IMG/VR virus record: IMGVR_UViG_3300027967_000011
Span: 1-49,096 of that record
Direction: 5' to 3' (one strand)
Source of the DNA: a virus
DNA: 49,096 nt
The position numbers and the translations under genes were made by a program. The notes beneath the pieces were generated by a model. That model worked only from the letters and a program-made list of their open reading frames with translations, had not been told where the DNA came from and did no database searches. Positions 24,946 through 34,800 of this stretch are shown piece after piece. Position 1 is the first letter of the stretch, and every line of letters starts with the position of its first letter.

Positions 24946-26921
24946 TGGGAGCAGTTGTAGCTGTTACAGATGTATTACCAGATATTACTAAAAATAGCGG
25001 TCCAGTTTGGTATCCTATAACCTATTTTACTGATAATGATGAAGATCCAGTAGGCGAAGGATTAGTATTAACTATAGTATCTCCCGCTCCTGTTGGTTGT
25101 ACTGCTGTAATAGATGCATTAGGTACTAGTGTAGTAGTAACTCCTAATTATAATCATACAGGAGCAATAAGTTTTAATTATAGAGTTACAGATACGGAAG
25201 ATGATAATGATGAAGTATCTGTAACTGGAACAGTAACTACAGAAGTAGTATTGCCTAATGTAGTATTACCAAATGAAGCTAATACAGAATGGTTAAGTAA
25301 AGATAATCATAAAATTGTTTTAATAGATGTTGCTTATCATGATGGTGAAACTGAAAAAGTAAAATATTTTAGTTCTTATCCTTATATAATGACCTTTAAT
25401 GAAGTTCCTTATGTAAATATAATTGGTGAAACTATAAGTAATGTTGGTTATAATGATGTTATTATTAGGACTCCTATATTATCATCTCAAATGGATTCCT
25501 CAACTAATGCAGGATTAATTGAATTATTAAATGTTAATGCAGAGTTTGATGATTTATTAAATTATGCTTGGGAGGGTCATTCTATAGGTATTTACCTAGG
25601 AGAACCTTCATGGGCACGAGGTAGATTTTTACAAATATTTGAGGGTGTTGTAGAAACATTTACAGCTCCAAGTAGTGATTCATTAGCTATTAATATTATA
25701 GATAAAGCCGAAACATTAAATGTATCTATGCAAGATAAATTTATAAATACAGATGATGATTATCTTGGTACTTTATATGATAGTTCACCTACTCAACCAG
25801 TTTTTACAGGATTTACACAAGGAGAATATGATGGAAGAACTATACCAGAAGGTATAGAAAATTCTCCTGTACCTATATGCTTAGGTAAATGTTTTAATGT
25901 AACACCAGTTAATATAGACTCTAGTAATCATATATATCAAATACATGATGGTCCAATTGAAGAAATAACAGAAGTAAGAGCTAATGGAAATGAAGTGACT
26001 GATTATGAAGCTAATTTAGATATTGGATGTTTTAAGTTAGCAACATATGAATTTGATAATCCTACTATTACTTGCGATGTTATAGGGCAAGCTTCTAGAT
26101 CTGCGCTAGCTCAAGTATTAGGATTATATCCATATGCTGTAACATTACATAGTGTAGCATATATAGTAGAATGGATATTATTAGAAAAAACTGCTGTTGT
26201 AATAGGTGATTTATGTACTACAACATTTCCTAAAACTGGTATAAATGGTTTTGAGACAACATGTGGGATATATATAACAGAGGAAACTTCTGTAGCTGAT
26301 GCAATACGTGAAATAATGGATTCTATAAGTGGTTATTTAAGATTTTCTAAGCCACCAAGTATTGTACAATTACTAAGAATAGTAGATCCTAGTGATGGAG
26401 AAATAGCAAGTGCTGAACTTAAACAGGATCAAATATTAGAAAGAGGACTTTCTTTAGTTAATATAGAAATACCTAAAAAATCTATAAATTTAGGGTATGC
26501 AAAAAATTGGACAGTTCAAGATCCTGATGGATTAGCTGGAGTAGTAGTAGAGGATTTATTAGAGTTATATTCTAAAATAACAAAAGAATATCTTAATGCT
26601 ATATCGGAAACAAGTATATCAAATATAGATGATTTATATCCATTGCTTAAAGAAAGCGAAGTTATAGGCACACTTATTTCAGATAATATATCTACAGATT
26701 TTTGGGCTCAAACAGAAGCAGATAGAAGAATGGGGCTTAGAGAAGTGAAAAGGTTTATTTATAGAATAGAAGCAACAGCTACTCCCTTTACTATAGCTGT
26801 TGGAGATATAATATATATAACTCATCCTAGATATAATTTTACTGATGGGAAACATGCTCTAGTAATTGGACTTGAAGAAGATCCTATAAATAAAAGAGTA
26901 ACTTTAGAGGTATGGTTATAA
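24945..26921 (+). CDS. Tail hub / baseplate protein with N-terminal cadherin-like module
   Basis: 658 residues, following the tape measure with a 1-base overlap. Residues about 5-100 form a cadherin-like Ig module (VVVTPNYNHTGAISFNYRVTDTED). The following ~550 residues contain the segments VPYVNIIGETISNVGY, GIYLGEPSWARGRFLQIFEGVVE, CLGKCFNVTPVNID and a C-terminal RFIYRIEATATPFTIAVGDIIYITHPRYNF, typical of phage tail-tip hub proteins (the slot of Dit/Tal-type genes). The last segment is the pattern often seen in hub proteins that bind the tube end. It probably closes the tube and anchors the tip. The specific T5 homologue cannot be named with certainty. Confidence 0.7.
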   Translation: MGAVVAVTDVLPDITKNSGPVWYPITYFTDNDEDPVGEGLVLTIVSPAPVGCTAVIDALGTSVVVTPNYNHTGAISFNYRVTDTEDDNDEVSVTGTVTTEVVLPNVVLPNEANTEWLSKDNHKIVLIDVAYHDGETEKVKYFSSYPYIMTFNEVPYVNIIGETISNVGYNDVIIRTPILSSQMDSSTNAGLIELLNVNAEFDDLLNYAWEGHSIGIYLGEPSWARGRFLQIFEGVVETFTAPSSDSLAINIIDKAETLNVSMQDKFINTDDDYLGTLYDSSPTQPVFTGFTQGEYDGRTIPEGIENSPVPICLGKCFNVTPVNIDSSNHIYQIHDGPIEEITEVRANGNEVTDYEANLDIGCFKLATYEFDNPTITCDVIGQASRSALAQVLGLYPYAVTLHSVAYIVEWILLEKTAVVIGDLCTTTFPKTGINGFETTCGIYITEETSVADAIREIMDSISGYLRFSKPPSIVQLLRIVDPSDGEIASAELKQDQILERGLSLVNIEIPKKSINLGYAKNWTVQDPDGLAGVVVEDLLELYSKITKEYLNAISETSISNIDDLYPLLKESEVIGTLISDNISTDFWAQTEADRRMGLREVKRFIYRIEATATPFTIAVGDIIYITHPRYNFTDGKHALVIGLEEDPINKRVTLEVWL

Positions 26922-28363
26922 TGAGTAATGCTAGATTTTTGTTACAAAATTATTCTGATAAATCAACATTATATTCATATCTTCATGATTATAATGAAAT
27001 AGCAATATCTAATGTAAGCGTAGGATCAGTATCTGATGTAGGTATGCTAGACTATACAAATTTTACTTTTATAACAGATACACAAGGTGATGCAACAACT
27101 AAAGAAGAATCTAGAATTATAACTAGAGCAGACGTTGCAGGGAATTTAGCAGGAAATTGGTTTTCTATACATACTCCTACAACAGATCCATATTTTTATT
27201 ATTATGTTTGGTATAATAGTGGGGCTACACAAGAGCCAAATCATGGAAGCTCTCCAATTGGTATAGAAGTTTTATATGAAGCAAATGATAATGCTAATAT
27301 AATTGCATATAAAACAATGATAGCAATGTCTGCAATACCAGATATATTAATAAATACAGGTGCTTGGAATACACTCTTAGTAGAAAATACACAAAATATT
27401 GTAAAATCTAAGGTATTTCGTACTATTAATGAATCTGATATAGAAATATTTGGTCAATTATCATATGCATATGATGTTTCTGCAATGATTTTAGCTAGAC
27501 ATAATTTTACACTATTTACTAGATATAGATTAAGATTGTTCAGTGATTATGCTGGTACAGCATCTAATCTATTATTTGAATCAAATAATAGATTAATTGA
27601 AACTGGAGAAATAGGATCAGATTTATTTGGTTGGGGTGAATTTGTTTGGGGTAATGCTGCATGGGGTGGTGATAAAGCTAAAGATCCTGCAGATGTTGAA
27701 TTTACTCCTGCACCTAATTTAGTGTATTGGTTAGATCAAGTAATTTCGGATGTTAAATCTTTTAAAATTAATTTATCTATAACTGGTAGTATTAGTGGAA
27801 CTAGTCCTTTATATGTAAATAGAACTGATATTGATTGTCATACAGCAGCAGTAGATGCGCATAGTACAGGATTATCTGATGATATAAAATTTGTAAATAG
27901 AACTGATATCCCTAGTAATGATGTTATAATAGAAGCTAATGATACAGGAAATTATGATATTATTCCAGATGCAATAGCACAAAATTTTGAAATAGGTAGA
28001 ATATTTTTAGGGAAATATATAGAAGTACCTTATAATATAGAATTAGGTCATAATTTATCTTGGGAAGAGGATACTAAACAATATAGATCTGATGGTGGAA
28101 CATTAAGATCAAATATAGAGGTTCCATATAGAAAAGTAAACTTTATATTAAGTGCTGTTCCAGAATATAGACGTGCAGAATTACAACACGGATTTAGAAA
28201 TGTTGGTATGAGAAGAGATTTCTTTATGTCTTTATTTCCTGAAAATGCTAATGAAAATAAAAATATAGATTATAGTGGAGTAGTAAAATTAATAAAGGCA
28301 CCAAAATATGCAGAATTTGCAAATAATTATTTTACCTCTAAATATGTAATGGAGGAAATATAG
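26921..28363 (+). CDS. Tail-tip protein, tandem paralogue 1
   Basis: 480 residues from the ATG at 26921 (TAATG overlap with the previous stop). An ATG nine bases upstream is less likely, because the MSNARFLLxN start aligns exactly with MTKARFLLDN of the following gene. N-terminal domain (RFLLQNYSDKSTLYSY), middle beta-rich, and conserved C-terminal domain (FEIGRIFLGKYIEVPYNI, LSWEEDTKQYRSDGGTLRS, RDFFMSLFPE). An insertion of about 60 residues around 230-320, containing WGEFVWGNAAWGG, is missing in the paralogue. The position among hub genes suggests a tail-tip or fibre-socket component. Confidence 0.7.
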   Translation: MSNARFLLQNYSDKSTLYSYLHDYNEIAISNVSVGSVSDVGMLDYTNFTFITDTQGDATTKEESRIITRADVAGNLAGNWFSIHTPTTDPYFYYYVWYNSGATQEPNHGSSPIGIEVLYEANDNANIIAYKTMIAMSAIPDILINTGAWNTLLVENTQNIVKSKVFRTINESDIEIFGQLSYAYDVSAMILARHNFTLFTRYRLRLFSDYAGTASNLLFESNNRLIETGEIGSDLFGWGEFVWGNAAWGGDKAKDPADVEFTPAPNLVYWLDQVISDVKSFKINLSITGSISGTSPLYVNRTDIDCHTAAVDAHSTGLSDDIKFVNRTDIPSNDVIIEANDTGNYDIIPDAIAQNFEIGRIFLGKYIEVPYNIELGHNLSWEEDTKQYRSDGGTLRSNIEVPYRKVNFILSAVPEYRRAELQHGFRNVGMRRDFFMSLFPENANENKNIDYSGVVKLIKAPKYAEFANNYFTSKYVMEEI

Positions 28364-29634
28364 TGACTAAGGCAAGATTTCTATTAGATAATTTTGGTGA
28401 TAAAGCTACTATATATTCTTATCAATTAAATAGCATAGTAGATATTAGTAATATAGATATTGGAGCAGTAACAGAAGTTGGTGATGAAGATACAACATCA
28501 TTTGAATTTTATAATATTGTTGTAGGATCCGAATACTTATCAAATAGAACACAAATAATAACTACTGCAGATGTATCAGATAGCTTAGATGGTACATATT
28601 TTACTATAGATACACCTACTGATACTTATTATCTTTGGTATAGTACTAATGATTCTACAACTGTACCTACAGTATCTGGAGCAATTGGTATTAAAGTAAA
28701 TATTAATACTAATGATTCAGCAACTATAATAGCAACTAAAACTAAATTAAGTTTATATACTATTAGTGATTTTTCTGTTGTAGATGGATTTACTAGTGAT
28801 GAACCGATTAATAATGTACAAAATTCTTTTAGAAATTCATATGCTAAATCAGTAAATAATACTAATATAGAGATCGTAGGAGAATTTGATAAGTTTAGAC
28901 CAATTTCTTGTTTAGCAATAGGAAGGCATAAATTACCAATTAATACTAGATATAGATTAAGATTATATAATGATGCAACTGGAGAAGATAGATATTTAAA
29001 ATATGATACAGGATTTTTATTAGTAGAAACTGACTTAACTAACTTGGCAGAAGAATTTGATCCTGATGTTACATTAGTTACTTGGCTTCCTGATATAATA
29101 GATAGTATTATTTATTTTAAATTAAATTTTTATATTGAAAATGAAACACTTTATTATACAAATACTAATGCTTCTATTCCTGCAACTAATTCCTCATTCA
29201 TAGATACTAATGATGCTAATACTAATGCAGCGGAAGATATTTCATTAGCAGAATATTTTGAATTTGGTAGGCTATTTATTGGTAAGTATACAGAAGTATT
29301 ATATAATTTATCTTATGGACATAAATTAACTTGGGAAGAAAATACTAAGCAATATAGGCCTGGATCTGGAACTTTAAGATCAGATAATAGAGATCCATTT
29401 AGAAAAATAGAATTTAATTTATCTACTATACCAGAAGTAGATAGACCAGAGTTACAACAGGGATTTAGGACAGTGGGATTAAGAAGAGATTTTTTTCTAT
29501 CATTATTTCCAACAGATGATAGTTTAGATAAACAAGAAGACTATAGCGGTATAGTAAAATTAACGAAGGTACCAATATTTACAGAATTTGCTAATAATTA
29601 TTATACTTCTAAATATATAATAGAGGAGGTATAA
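28363..29634 (+). CDS. Tail-tip protein, tandem paralogue 2
   Basis: 423 residues starting at GTG 28363, overlapping the previous stop (TAGTG). It shares the full domain plan with its upstream neighbour: RFLLDNFGDKATIYSY at the start, and at the C-terminus FEFGRLFIGKYTEVLYNL, LTWEENTKQYRPGSGTLRS and RRDFFLSLFPTDD. The two are diverged tandem duplicates, so they may form a hetero-oligomeric tip ring or carry different fibres. RBS GGAGG is placed in the end of the upstream gene. No enzyme motif. Confidence 0.7.
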   Translation: MTKARFLLDNFGDKATIYSYQLNSIVDISNIDIGAVTEVGDEDTTSFEFYNIVVGSEYLSNRTQIITTADVSDSLDGTYFTIDTPTDTYYLWYSTNDSTTVPTVSGAIGIKVNINTNDSATIIATKTKLSLYTISDFSVVDGFTSDEPINNVQNSFRNSYAKSVNNTNIEIVGEFDKFRPISCLAIGRHKLPINTRYRLRLYNDATGEDRYLKYDTGFLLVETDLTNLAEEFDPDVTLVTWLPDIIDSIIYFKLNFYIENETLYYTNTNASIPATNSSFIDTNDANTNAAEDISLAEYFEFGRLFIGKYTEVLYNLSYGHKLTWEENTKQYRPGSGTLRSDNRDPFRKIEFNLSTIPEVDRPELQQGFRTVGLRRDFFLSLFPTDDSLDKQEDYSGIVKLTKVPIFTEFANNYYTSKYIIEEV

Positions 29635-30345
29635 ATGGCAGCATATACACAATGGATACCCTCAACAGGAGAATTAGGATATCCTGCACTAATTAGTGCA
29701 TTTATGGTTCAACTTGAAGAAGATGTTACAAATTTACAGACTGTACAACTACAGAAAATGCCTAAATTATCATCAGGTACTGCAGGTGATCTAGTAAAAA
29801 TAAATAGTGTATTAGGAGTTGAAACAGCAAATATAGTTGCACATGATGTAGTAACTAAAGATGCTTCTTTTTTAATAACTGATTATATACCTAAAATTTC
29901 AGGAGCATCAAGTATAAACTCTTCTCTTATAAATGTAAATGATGTTGTTGAAAAATCAGGTAGTTTAGTAGAAGGAAATTCAGTTGAAGTAAATGGTAGT
30001 GGTCAAGTAATTAATAGTAGTATTCCTGCAAGTGCTTCTATAATTGAAGATACTCATGTATCTATAGCAGGTCAATGGGGGTCGGATTTTGATACTGGTA
30101 TTGGAACAAATTGGTTTGCTTGGGGAATATTAGGAATTAAAAAAAGTGATGAAACTGCCCCTTCTCTTATAGAAGCAAGAGCTGTAGATTCTTCAGGGTA
30201 TATACAAATATTACTTGGTAACTATACAATTACTACTAAACCTTCGATAGGTAAGATAAGAGTTAATTTGGTACATTCGGATGGAAATGATTCATACTCT
30301 GTAAGATTATGGTATCAAAAAATTACTGATCTTACTACAATATAA
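29635..30345 (+). CDS. Minor tail / fibre protein
   Basis: 236 residues with GGAGG directly upstream. N-terminal segment YTQWIPSTGELGYPALISAFMVQLEEDVTNLQ is an amphipathic helix. The middle is rich in S, N and V, with the phrase SGAGDLVK-like repeats (SSGTAGDLVKINSVLG, SGSLVEGNSVEVNGSGQVINS) typical of fibre shafts. The C-terminal ~90 residues are a beta domain ending in YSVRLWYQKITDL. Its stop overlaps the endolysin start. It is likely a tip-attached fibre or tail protein, and the product is uncertain. Confidence 0.55.
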   Translation: MAAYTQWIPSTGELGYPALISAFMVQLEEDVTNLQTVQLQKMPKLSSGTAGDLVKINSVLGVETANIVAHDVVTKDASFLITDYIPKISGASSINSSLINVNDVVEKSGSLVEGNSVEVNGSGQVINSSIPASASIIEDTHVSIAGQWGSDFDTGIGTNWFAWGILGIKKSDETAPSLIEARAVDSSGYIQILLGNYTITTKPSIGKIRVNLVHSDGNDSYSVRLWYQKITDLTTI

Positions 30346-30758
30346 TGCCTACTTTTAGTAATACTTCGACCAAAAGATTATCTCAATGTGATGAGAGATT
30401 ACAGTTATTATTATATGAAGTAATAAAGTATTATGATTGTAAAATAATAACAGGTCATAGAACAGAAGAAGTACAAAATGAAAAGTTTGAATTAGGACAA
30501 TCTAAAGTTAAATGGCCTAATAGTAAACATAATTCACTACCTTCTAAAGCTGTAGATGTAGCTCCTTATCCTATACCTAAAGATTGGGGAAAGGAATGGA
30601 AAGATAGAGTTAAGTTTTATGAGTTAAAAGCTATTCTCTTTTATGAAGCTGCTAGAGCAAATATTAAGCTGCGCTTCGGCGGTGATTGGGATATGGATAC
30701 TGATTATCATGACAACATATTTGAGGATCTTGTGCATTTTGAAATAGTAGAGGAATGA
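30345..30758 (+). CDS. Endolysin, M15-family L-alanyl-D-glutamate / D-Ala peptidase (T5 Lys-like)
   Basis: 137 residues, same length as T5 endolysin. Zinc ligands by family pattern: His62 (NSKHNS), Asp71 (AVDVAPY) and His131 (LVHFE). Asp128, three residues before the last His, matches the catalytic acid spacing. IITGHRT (35-41) and IKLRFGGDWDMDTDYHD (107-122) are the other conserved parts. It cleaves the peptide stem of peptidoglycan. There is no signal peptide, so it depends on the holin for access. It heads a lysis cassette with the two membrane genes that follow. Start overlaps the upstream stop (TAATG). Confidence 0.95.
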   Translation: MPTFSNTSTKRLSQCDERLQLLLYEVIKYYDCKIITGHRTEEVQNEKFELGQSKVKWPNSKHNSLPSKAVDVAPYPIPKDWGKEWKDRVKFYELKAILFYEAARANIKLRFGGDWDMDTDYHDNIFEDLVHFEIVEE

Positions 30759-30768
30759 AGGATTAAAT

Positions 30769-31032
30769 ATGAAACCCTGGGATGAAATAGAAGACGATAT
30801 TAAAGCTCATAATACTGAGCATTGGGATAGGTTTAAATTTACTGCTGCCCAGCTAGGACATGCATGGGAAAATTTGTTCGTGGAGAAATGGCGAAGTAAG
30901 GCTTGGCCAGATCCACAACGCTGGGGCGAATTAATTATGATTTTAGTTACTTTAATACTAGCCTTAGCAATGCCGATACTAGGACCGATAGCGTTATTTA
31001 TTGGTTTTGCTATTGGAGGATTTAATGAGTAA
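30769..31032 (+). CDS. Small membrane protein of the lysis cassette
   Basis: 87 residues with RBS AAGGA. An acidic N-terminal half (MKPWDEIEDDIKAHNTEHWDRF) is followed by one long or two short transmembrane helices (about 54-84, ELIMILVTLILALAMPILGPIALFIGF). It lies between the endolysin and the 3-TM holin and overlaps the holin start by eight bases. It could be a pinholin-like partner, an antiholin or a spanin-type protein. The sequence does not decide. Confidence 0.6.
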   Translation: MKPWDEIEDDIKAHNTEHWDRFKFTAAQLGHAWENLFVEKWRSKAWPDPQRWGELIMILVTLILALAMPILGPIALFIGFAIGGFNE

Positions 31033-31603
31033 ACTCAAAGATTTAGCTAAAACCGTTGCTAAGTATGCGCCTCTGCTGGGAAGCCTTCTTCCTGTCCCTG
31101 GTGGAGCAGCGATCGGTGCTGTAGTTGCTTCTGCGTTTAATGGGGATGCGGATAAACCTGATGAATTAATAAATTTAGTTAATGCTGACCCGAACGCCGC
31201 GATTAAGCTAAGAGAAATAGAGTCTAATAATAAGGTAGCCCTGGAAGCTCTAGCTGTAAAGCAGGCTGAGAATGCGCTTGTAGCAGATACTGCTAGGATC
31301 GAGTCTGTGAATCTTACTATGCGTGCGGAAACTACCGCCGGTGATTTATGGACTCGTAGGTGGAGACCAGCGTGGGGGTTCACAGCTGCAGCAGTTTTTG
31401 CTTTACAAATGGTAGTTATATTTTATGCCGTAGTCTTTAAGACTTCTCAGGCTTCAGCTATAATATTAGCAATCGCTGGTCTTGATATATTTTGGTCTGT
31501 TCCCTTGGCGATCTTAGGAATCAGTGCTTTTCATCGTGGTAAACTAAAAAGAACACTCGCTGGAGAAAAAATACAACCTCTTATAAACTTAGCTAAGAAA
31601 TAA
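31025..31603 (+). CDS. Holin, three-TM family (GTA_holin_3TM type)
   Basis: 192 residues from the ATG at 31025, preceded by GGAGG. An upstream in-frame ATG (31001) lacks an RBS. Segments: hydrophobic LLGSLLPVPGGAAIGAVVASAF (about 16-38), a charged helix with NADPNAAIKLREIE and ARIESVNLTMRAE, the conserved RRWRPAWGF (about 112-120), then two transmembrane helices (AAAVFALQMVVIFYAVVF and IILAIAGLDIFWSVPLAIL). This is the pattern of the 3TM holin family. It would form lesions letting the endolysin reach the wall. A strong terminator follows at once. Confidence 0.85.
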   Translation: MSKLKDLAKTVAKYAPLLGSLLPVPGGAAIGAVVASAFNGDADKPDELINLVNADPNAAIKLREIESNNKVALEALAVKQAENALVADTARIESVNLTMRAETTAGDLWTRRWRPAWGFTAAAVFALQMVVIFYAVVFKTSQASAIILAIAGLDIFWSVPLAILGISAFHRGKLKRTLAGEKIQPLINLAKK

Positions 31604-31630
31604 AAAAGGGCCGCGAGGCCCTTTTTATTT
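31602..31630. terminator. Bidirectional terminator between convergent blocks
   Basis: AAAAAAGGGCC, loop GCGA, GGCCCTTTTT (31602-31626): GC stem flanked by A-run and T-run, so it works on both strands. It ends the rightward virion/lysis operon. Read leftward it lies directly beyond the stop of the 74-aa minus-strand gene. Confidence 0.95.
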
Positions 31631-31853
31631 AATCGCTAGTAGTACTAGCTGTATATTTGTATATATCTGCAGTATTTGCAGTAGACTCTACACTATGTTT
31701 TAGTAATTCTTCACTCCACCAGTCATTCCCAGCTTGATGTCTTGTATAATATGTGGTACCGCCGCTATCATATCCAAGCATAGTTATTATACAGTTAGTA
31801 TAAAGTGGTGTATCTACTCGATCGTAGAGCTTATATCTATAGGTTATATTCAT
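31629..31853 (-). CDS. Small conserved phage protein
   Basis: 74 residues, last gene of the leftward block, RBS AAAGG upstream of the ATG. Central beta-rich segment (YTNCIITMLGYDSGGTTYYTRH) followed by NDWWSEELLK. Small phage proteins with a comparable beta-core and a DW(W/F)SE(E)L ending are common and uncharacterised, so I expect a compact SH3-like fold. A palindrome GCTAGTAGTACTAGC within its 3' end is simple serine-codon repetition and not a leader copy. Confidence 0.55.
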   Translation of the reverse strand: MNITYRYKLYDRVDTPLYTNCIITMLGYDSGGTTYYTRHQAGNDWWSEELLKHSVESTANTADIYKYTASTTSD

Positions 31854-31886
31854 TCAATTTTTCCTTTATTAAAATAATATTTCTCC

Positions 31887-34800
31887 TTATCTAATTGGAC
31901 AAGTTCCCGAAGAACATTCCATACTTTCTAGCTCCTCAAGAGATTCAGTCCCATCAAAGTTAATTTCTATTATTTCATTAATATACGTTTCATACTTTTC
32001 TTTGGTTACAACTTCCTGAGGCAAATAATTGAATCCCAGGTCTTGGGCTGACATAGTAGGGTCTGTTCTAAAAAGGAAAGATACTCCTATATAGTCATTC
32101 CAATTGGTTAACAACCATTCTATTATTAAATCCTTTTCTTCAATATCATAACTAATAGTATTAGAAACATTTTGATCACACCAGTTCCGCATGTAAAATT
32201 TATAGCGTTCTAATTGTTCAATAGCAGATTCTTTATTTACTTCTAATATTTCTTTAATACCATTATTTCTTTCTACAGTTACTTTAGTAAATTCTATATT
32301 ATCCCATTTTATAGGAAAGCATATTAATTTACTAGTAGTATCATTTGGATTATCTAATGTTCTATAATTTGCTTGCTTTAATTTACTAACTAAAGGATCA
32401 TGCTTTGAGAAATTGATCCAGTTAAAAATATATTTTCCAAGTGGAACATGTATTCCTTCAGTTGTAGACATTAGTTTTGATACTGTATTATGAGATTTAA
32501 TAGCTCCAGCATAGTACCACGGCTCATTTTCTACTTCTATATCATAAGTTTCTACTTTATTTTCTATGTAATCTAAGGAAATTACTTTACCCTTATGTTT
32601 AGTAATAGATTTATAATTTTCAAAATGCCAATCATTTTTACATTTTAATATTTTATTACTATTTTCTTGTAATATATTAAAAGAATCTTTATTTATATTT
32701 ATATTAGAAGTTAACAACCACATATGTTTTTTATATTGAAAACTATTACCTTTTGTATTTAACGATCTTCCTATGCCTAATCCAACTGCCCAGCATACTT
32801 CTTGAATATGTTTAGCAAATCTATCTTGTGATGTTGATATCATAAATCTAGCTAAATTATTTTGTATACTTATACATCCATCACTATCTATTAATCCGGC
32901 CAGAAAAGAAATAATTAATTCACTAGACTGCCTGACTTTTTTTGGTATATAATTTAAATCATTATTAATATCATATTTATAAAAATTATTTTCTATAATC
33001 CAATTATATAAATTTTTACATCCTATTTCTAATACACTAGCATTTCTATCTCCTGAGGCTTTATGTATTTTTGATATTATATTAAATTCTGCATATAATA
33101 TTTTTTTAACTTTTTCTAAATTATATATATGTTCATCTATAAATCTTATTTTGTATTTTTCTGGAGATAAAGAGCCGTCCCCCCATAGGTAACCTAGTAG
33201 CCAAGATATATTTTTGTTAAGAAATTTTGGTTGTTTTATTTGTGTTTGACTATTATTAATATTGGTTTGTTGAATTAAATTTAGTTTAACAGGATTTATA
33301 CTATCAAAAGCTTTATTATGTATTTCTATAAAATCCTTACCTATTTGTAAATCTTTAGTTTTTACCCACTGTGGTTTAAATTTTTTAGATGGAAGACTAC
33401 TTCCTGGTCTATTTCTTCTATGTATCCACCATTTATGTTCCGGTGTACATTGTATTTCCATTCCTAAGCTTAACTTAATTTTTATAGTATTACTTAATCC
33501 ATTTTTAAATTTATGTATAGTTTTATTTGTTTTATTATTTTGTGGTATAGTTAAACATAATGGTTCCCATGTTTTATCATTTTCATTAAATAATTCATCT
33601 AAAATAAATAGACCCTCTTTAGTAGTTAATAATTCTGAACCAATTCTACAGCCACTAGGTTTAAGTGTAGTAACATTTTTAGGAAAAGGTGTATCTAATT
33701 CCTTAGCCATACTTCTTGCAGCAGCTACTGCACAATAGCGCATATTCTTTAAATCATACTCATTTAAATCACTTCTTTCAGCAATGCCTGTTAAAGATAC
33801 TCCACATAATCTAGTAAAAGATTGATTTAAGTTCCAAGTTTCCTGTAGGATTCCATCTTTTAAATCTACACATGTTTGTCTGTAATTCGATCTTGATAAT
33901 AATTCAATAGTTTTATATAACCCTGGCATATCATTTTTATATTTTGAAACAGGAATTTCAACCAAATTGCAAAAAGAGTGGGATGAAAGTAGAATTTCCA
34001 TACAGGGATTTCCTCCACTAGCAAAAGGAGCCCTTCTCTTCATATTCTCTGCATTAAGAAATCCCGGTTCACTACCTCCAGATTCTATCATTATGTCAAA
34101 TATATCTGATAATTCTTCTTTAGTAGGTTTATTCCAAAACATTAATGAATTATTAGACTGTTGCCTATGTAAATATTCTTTTTCGAAGCATTTTTCTTTA
34201 AATTTAGAAAACTCTCTCCATTGACTACTTCCATAATCTACAAATGTTATTATAGCAGATCTTCTAGAACTTAATACACTACCCAGTAAATCAATTATAT
34301 CAATAATATCTAATTTTGTTAATATACTTCCAGCCCTGTTATTTAATATATTAAATATTTTAGGGAATGCTATAGCTAATTGAGCATCCCCACTAGAAAT
34401 CCAACCATATCCTTTTAATCTATACCCAGCTCCTCGTATTTCACTAAGATCAATAACTAGTTTATTTACTTTATATTTTCCAGCTAATAACTTACCTATA
34501 GATTTAGACCAGCTTTGTGCGGAATCGCCAATACGTATAACCCAAGTGCCCTCACTAACATATTCTTCATTAATTTCAATACCTTTATCATCTGGTGCTC
34601 TAGTTGAACGAATAATTTCTAATTCTTTTATAGTAGTTCTAAACCCTGTTAGAGTACCTTCAATTGGTTTTATTCCTACGCCACAACCATTTAATAATAA
34701 CCAAAATAAATCAACTATATCATATATCGTTCTAGCTTCTGCAAAACTACAATTAAATAAACTAGATTCATGTTTCTTTCCAACATCTGTTCCTCCCAGC

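Noticed and set aside
31634-31649. GCTAGTAGTACTAGC palindrome as a fourth leader copy
   Set aside because: No 7-nt loop, no GAAAAGG element and no downstream complement; it encodes serines at the end of a small gene.
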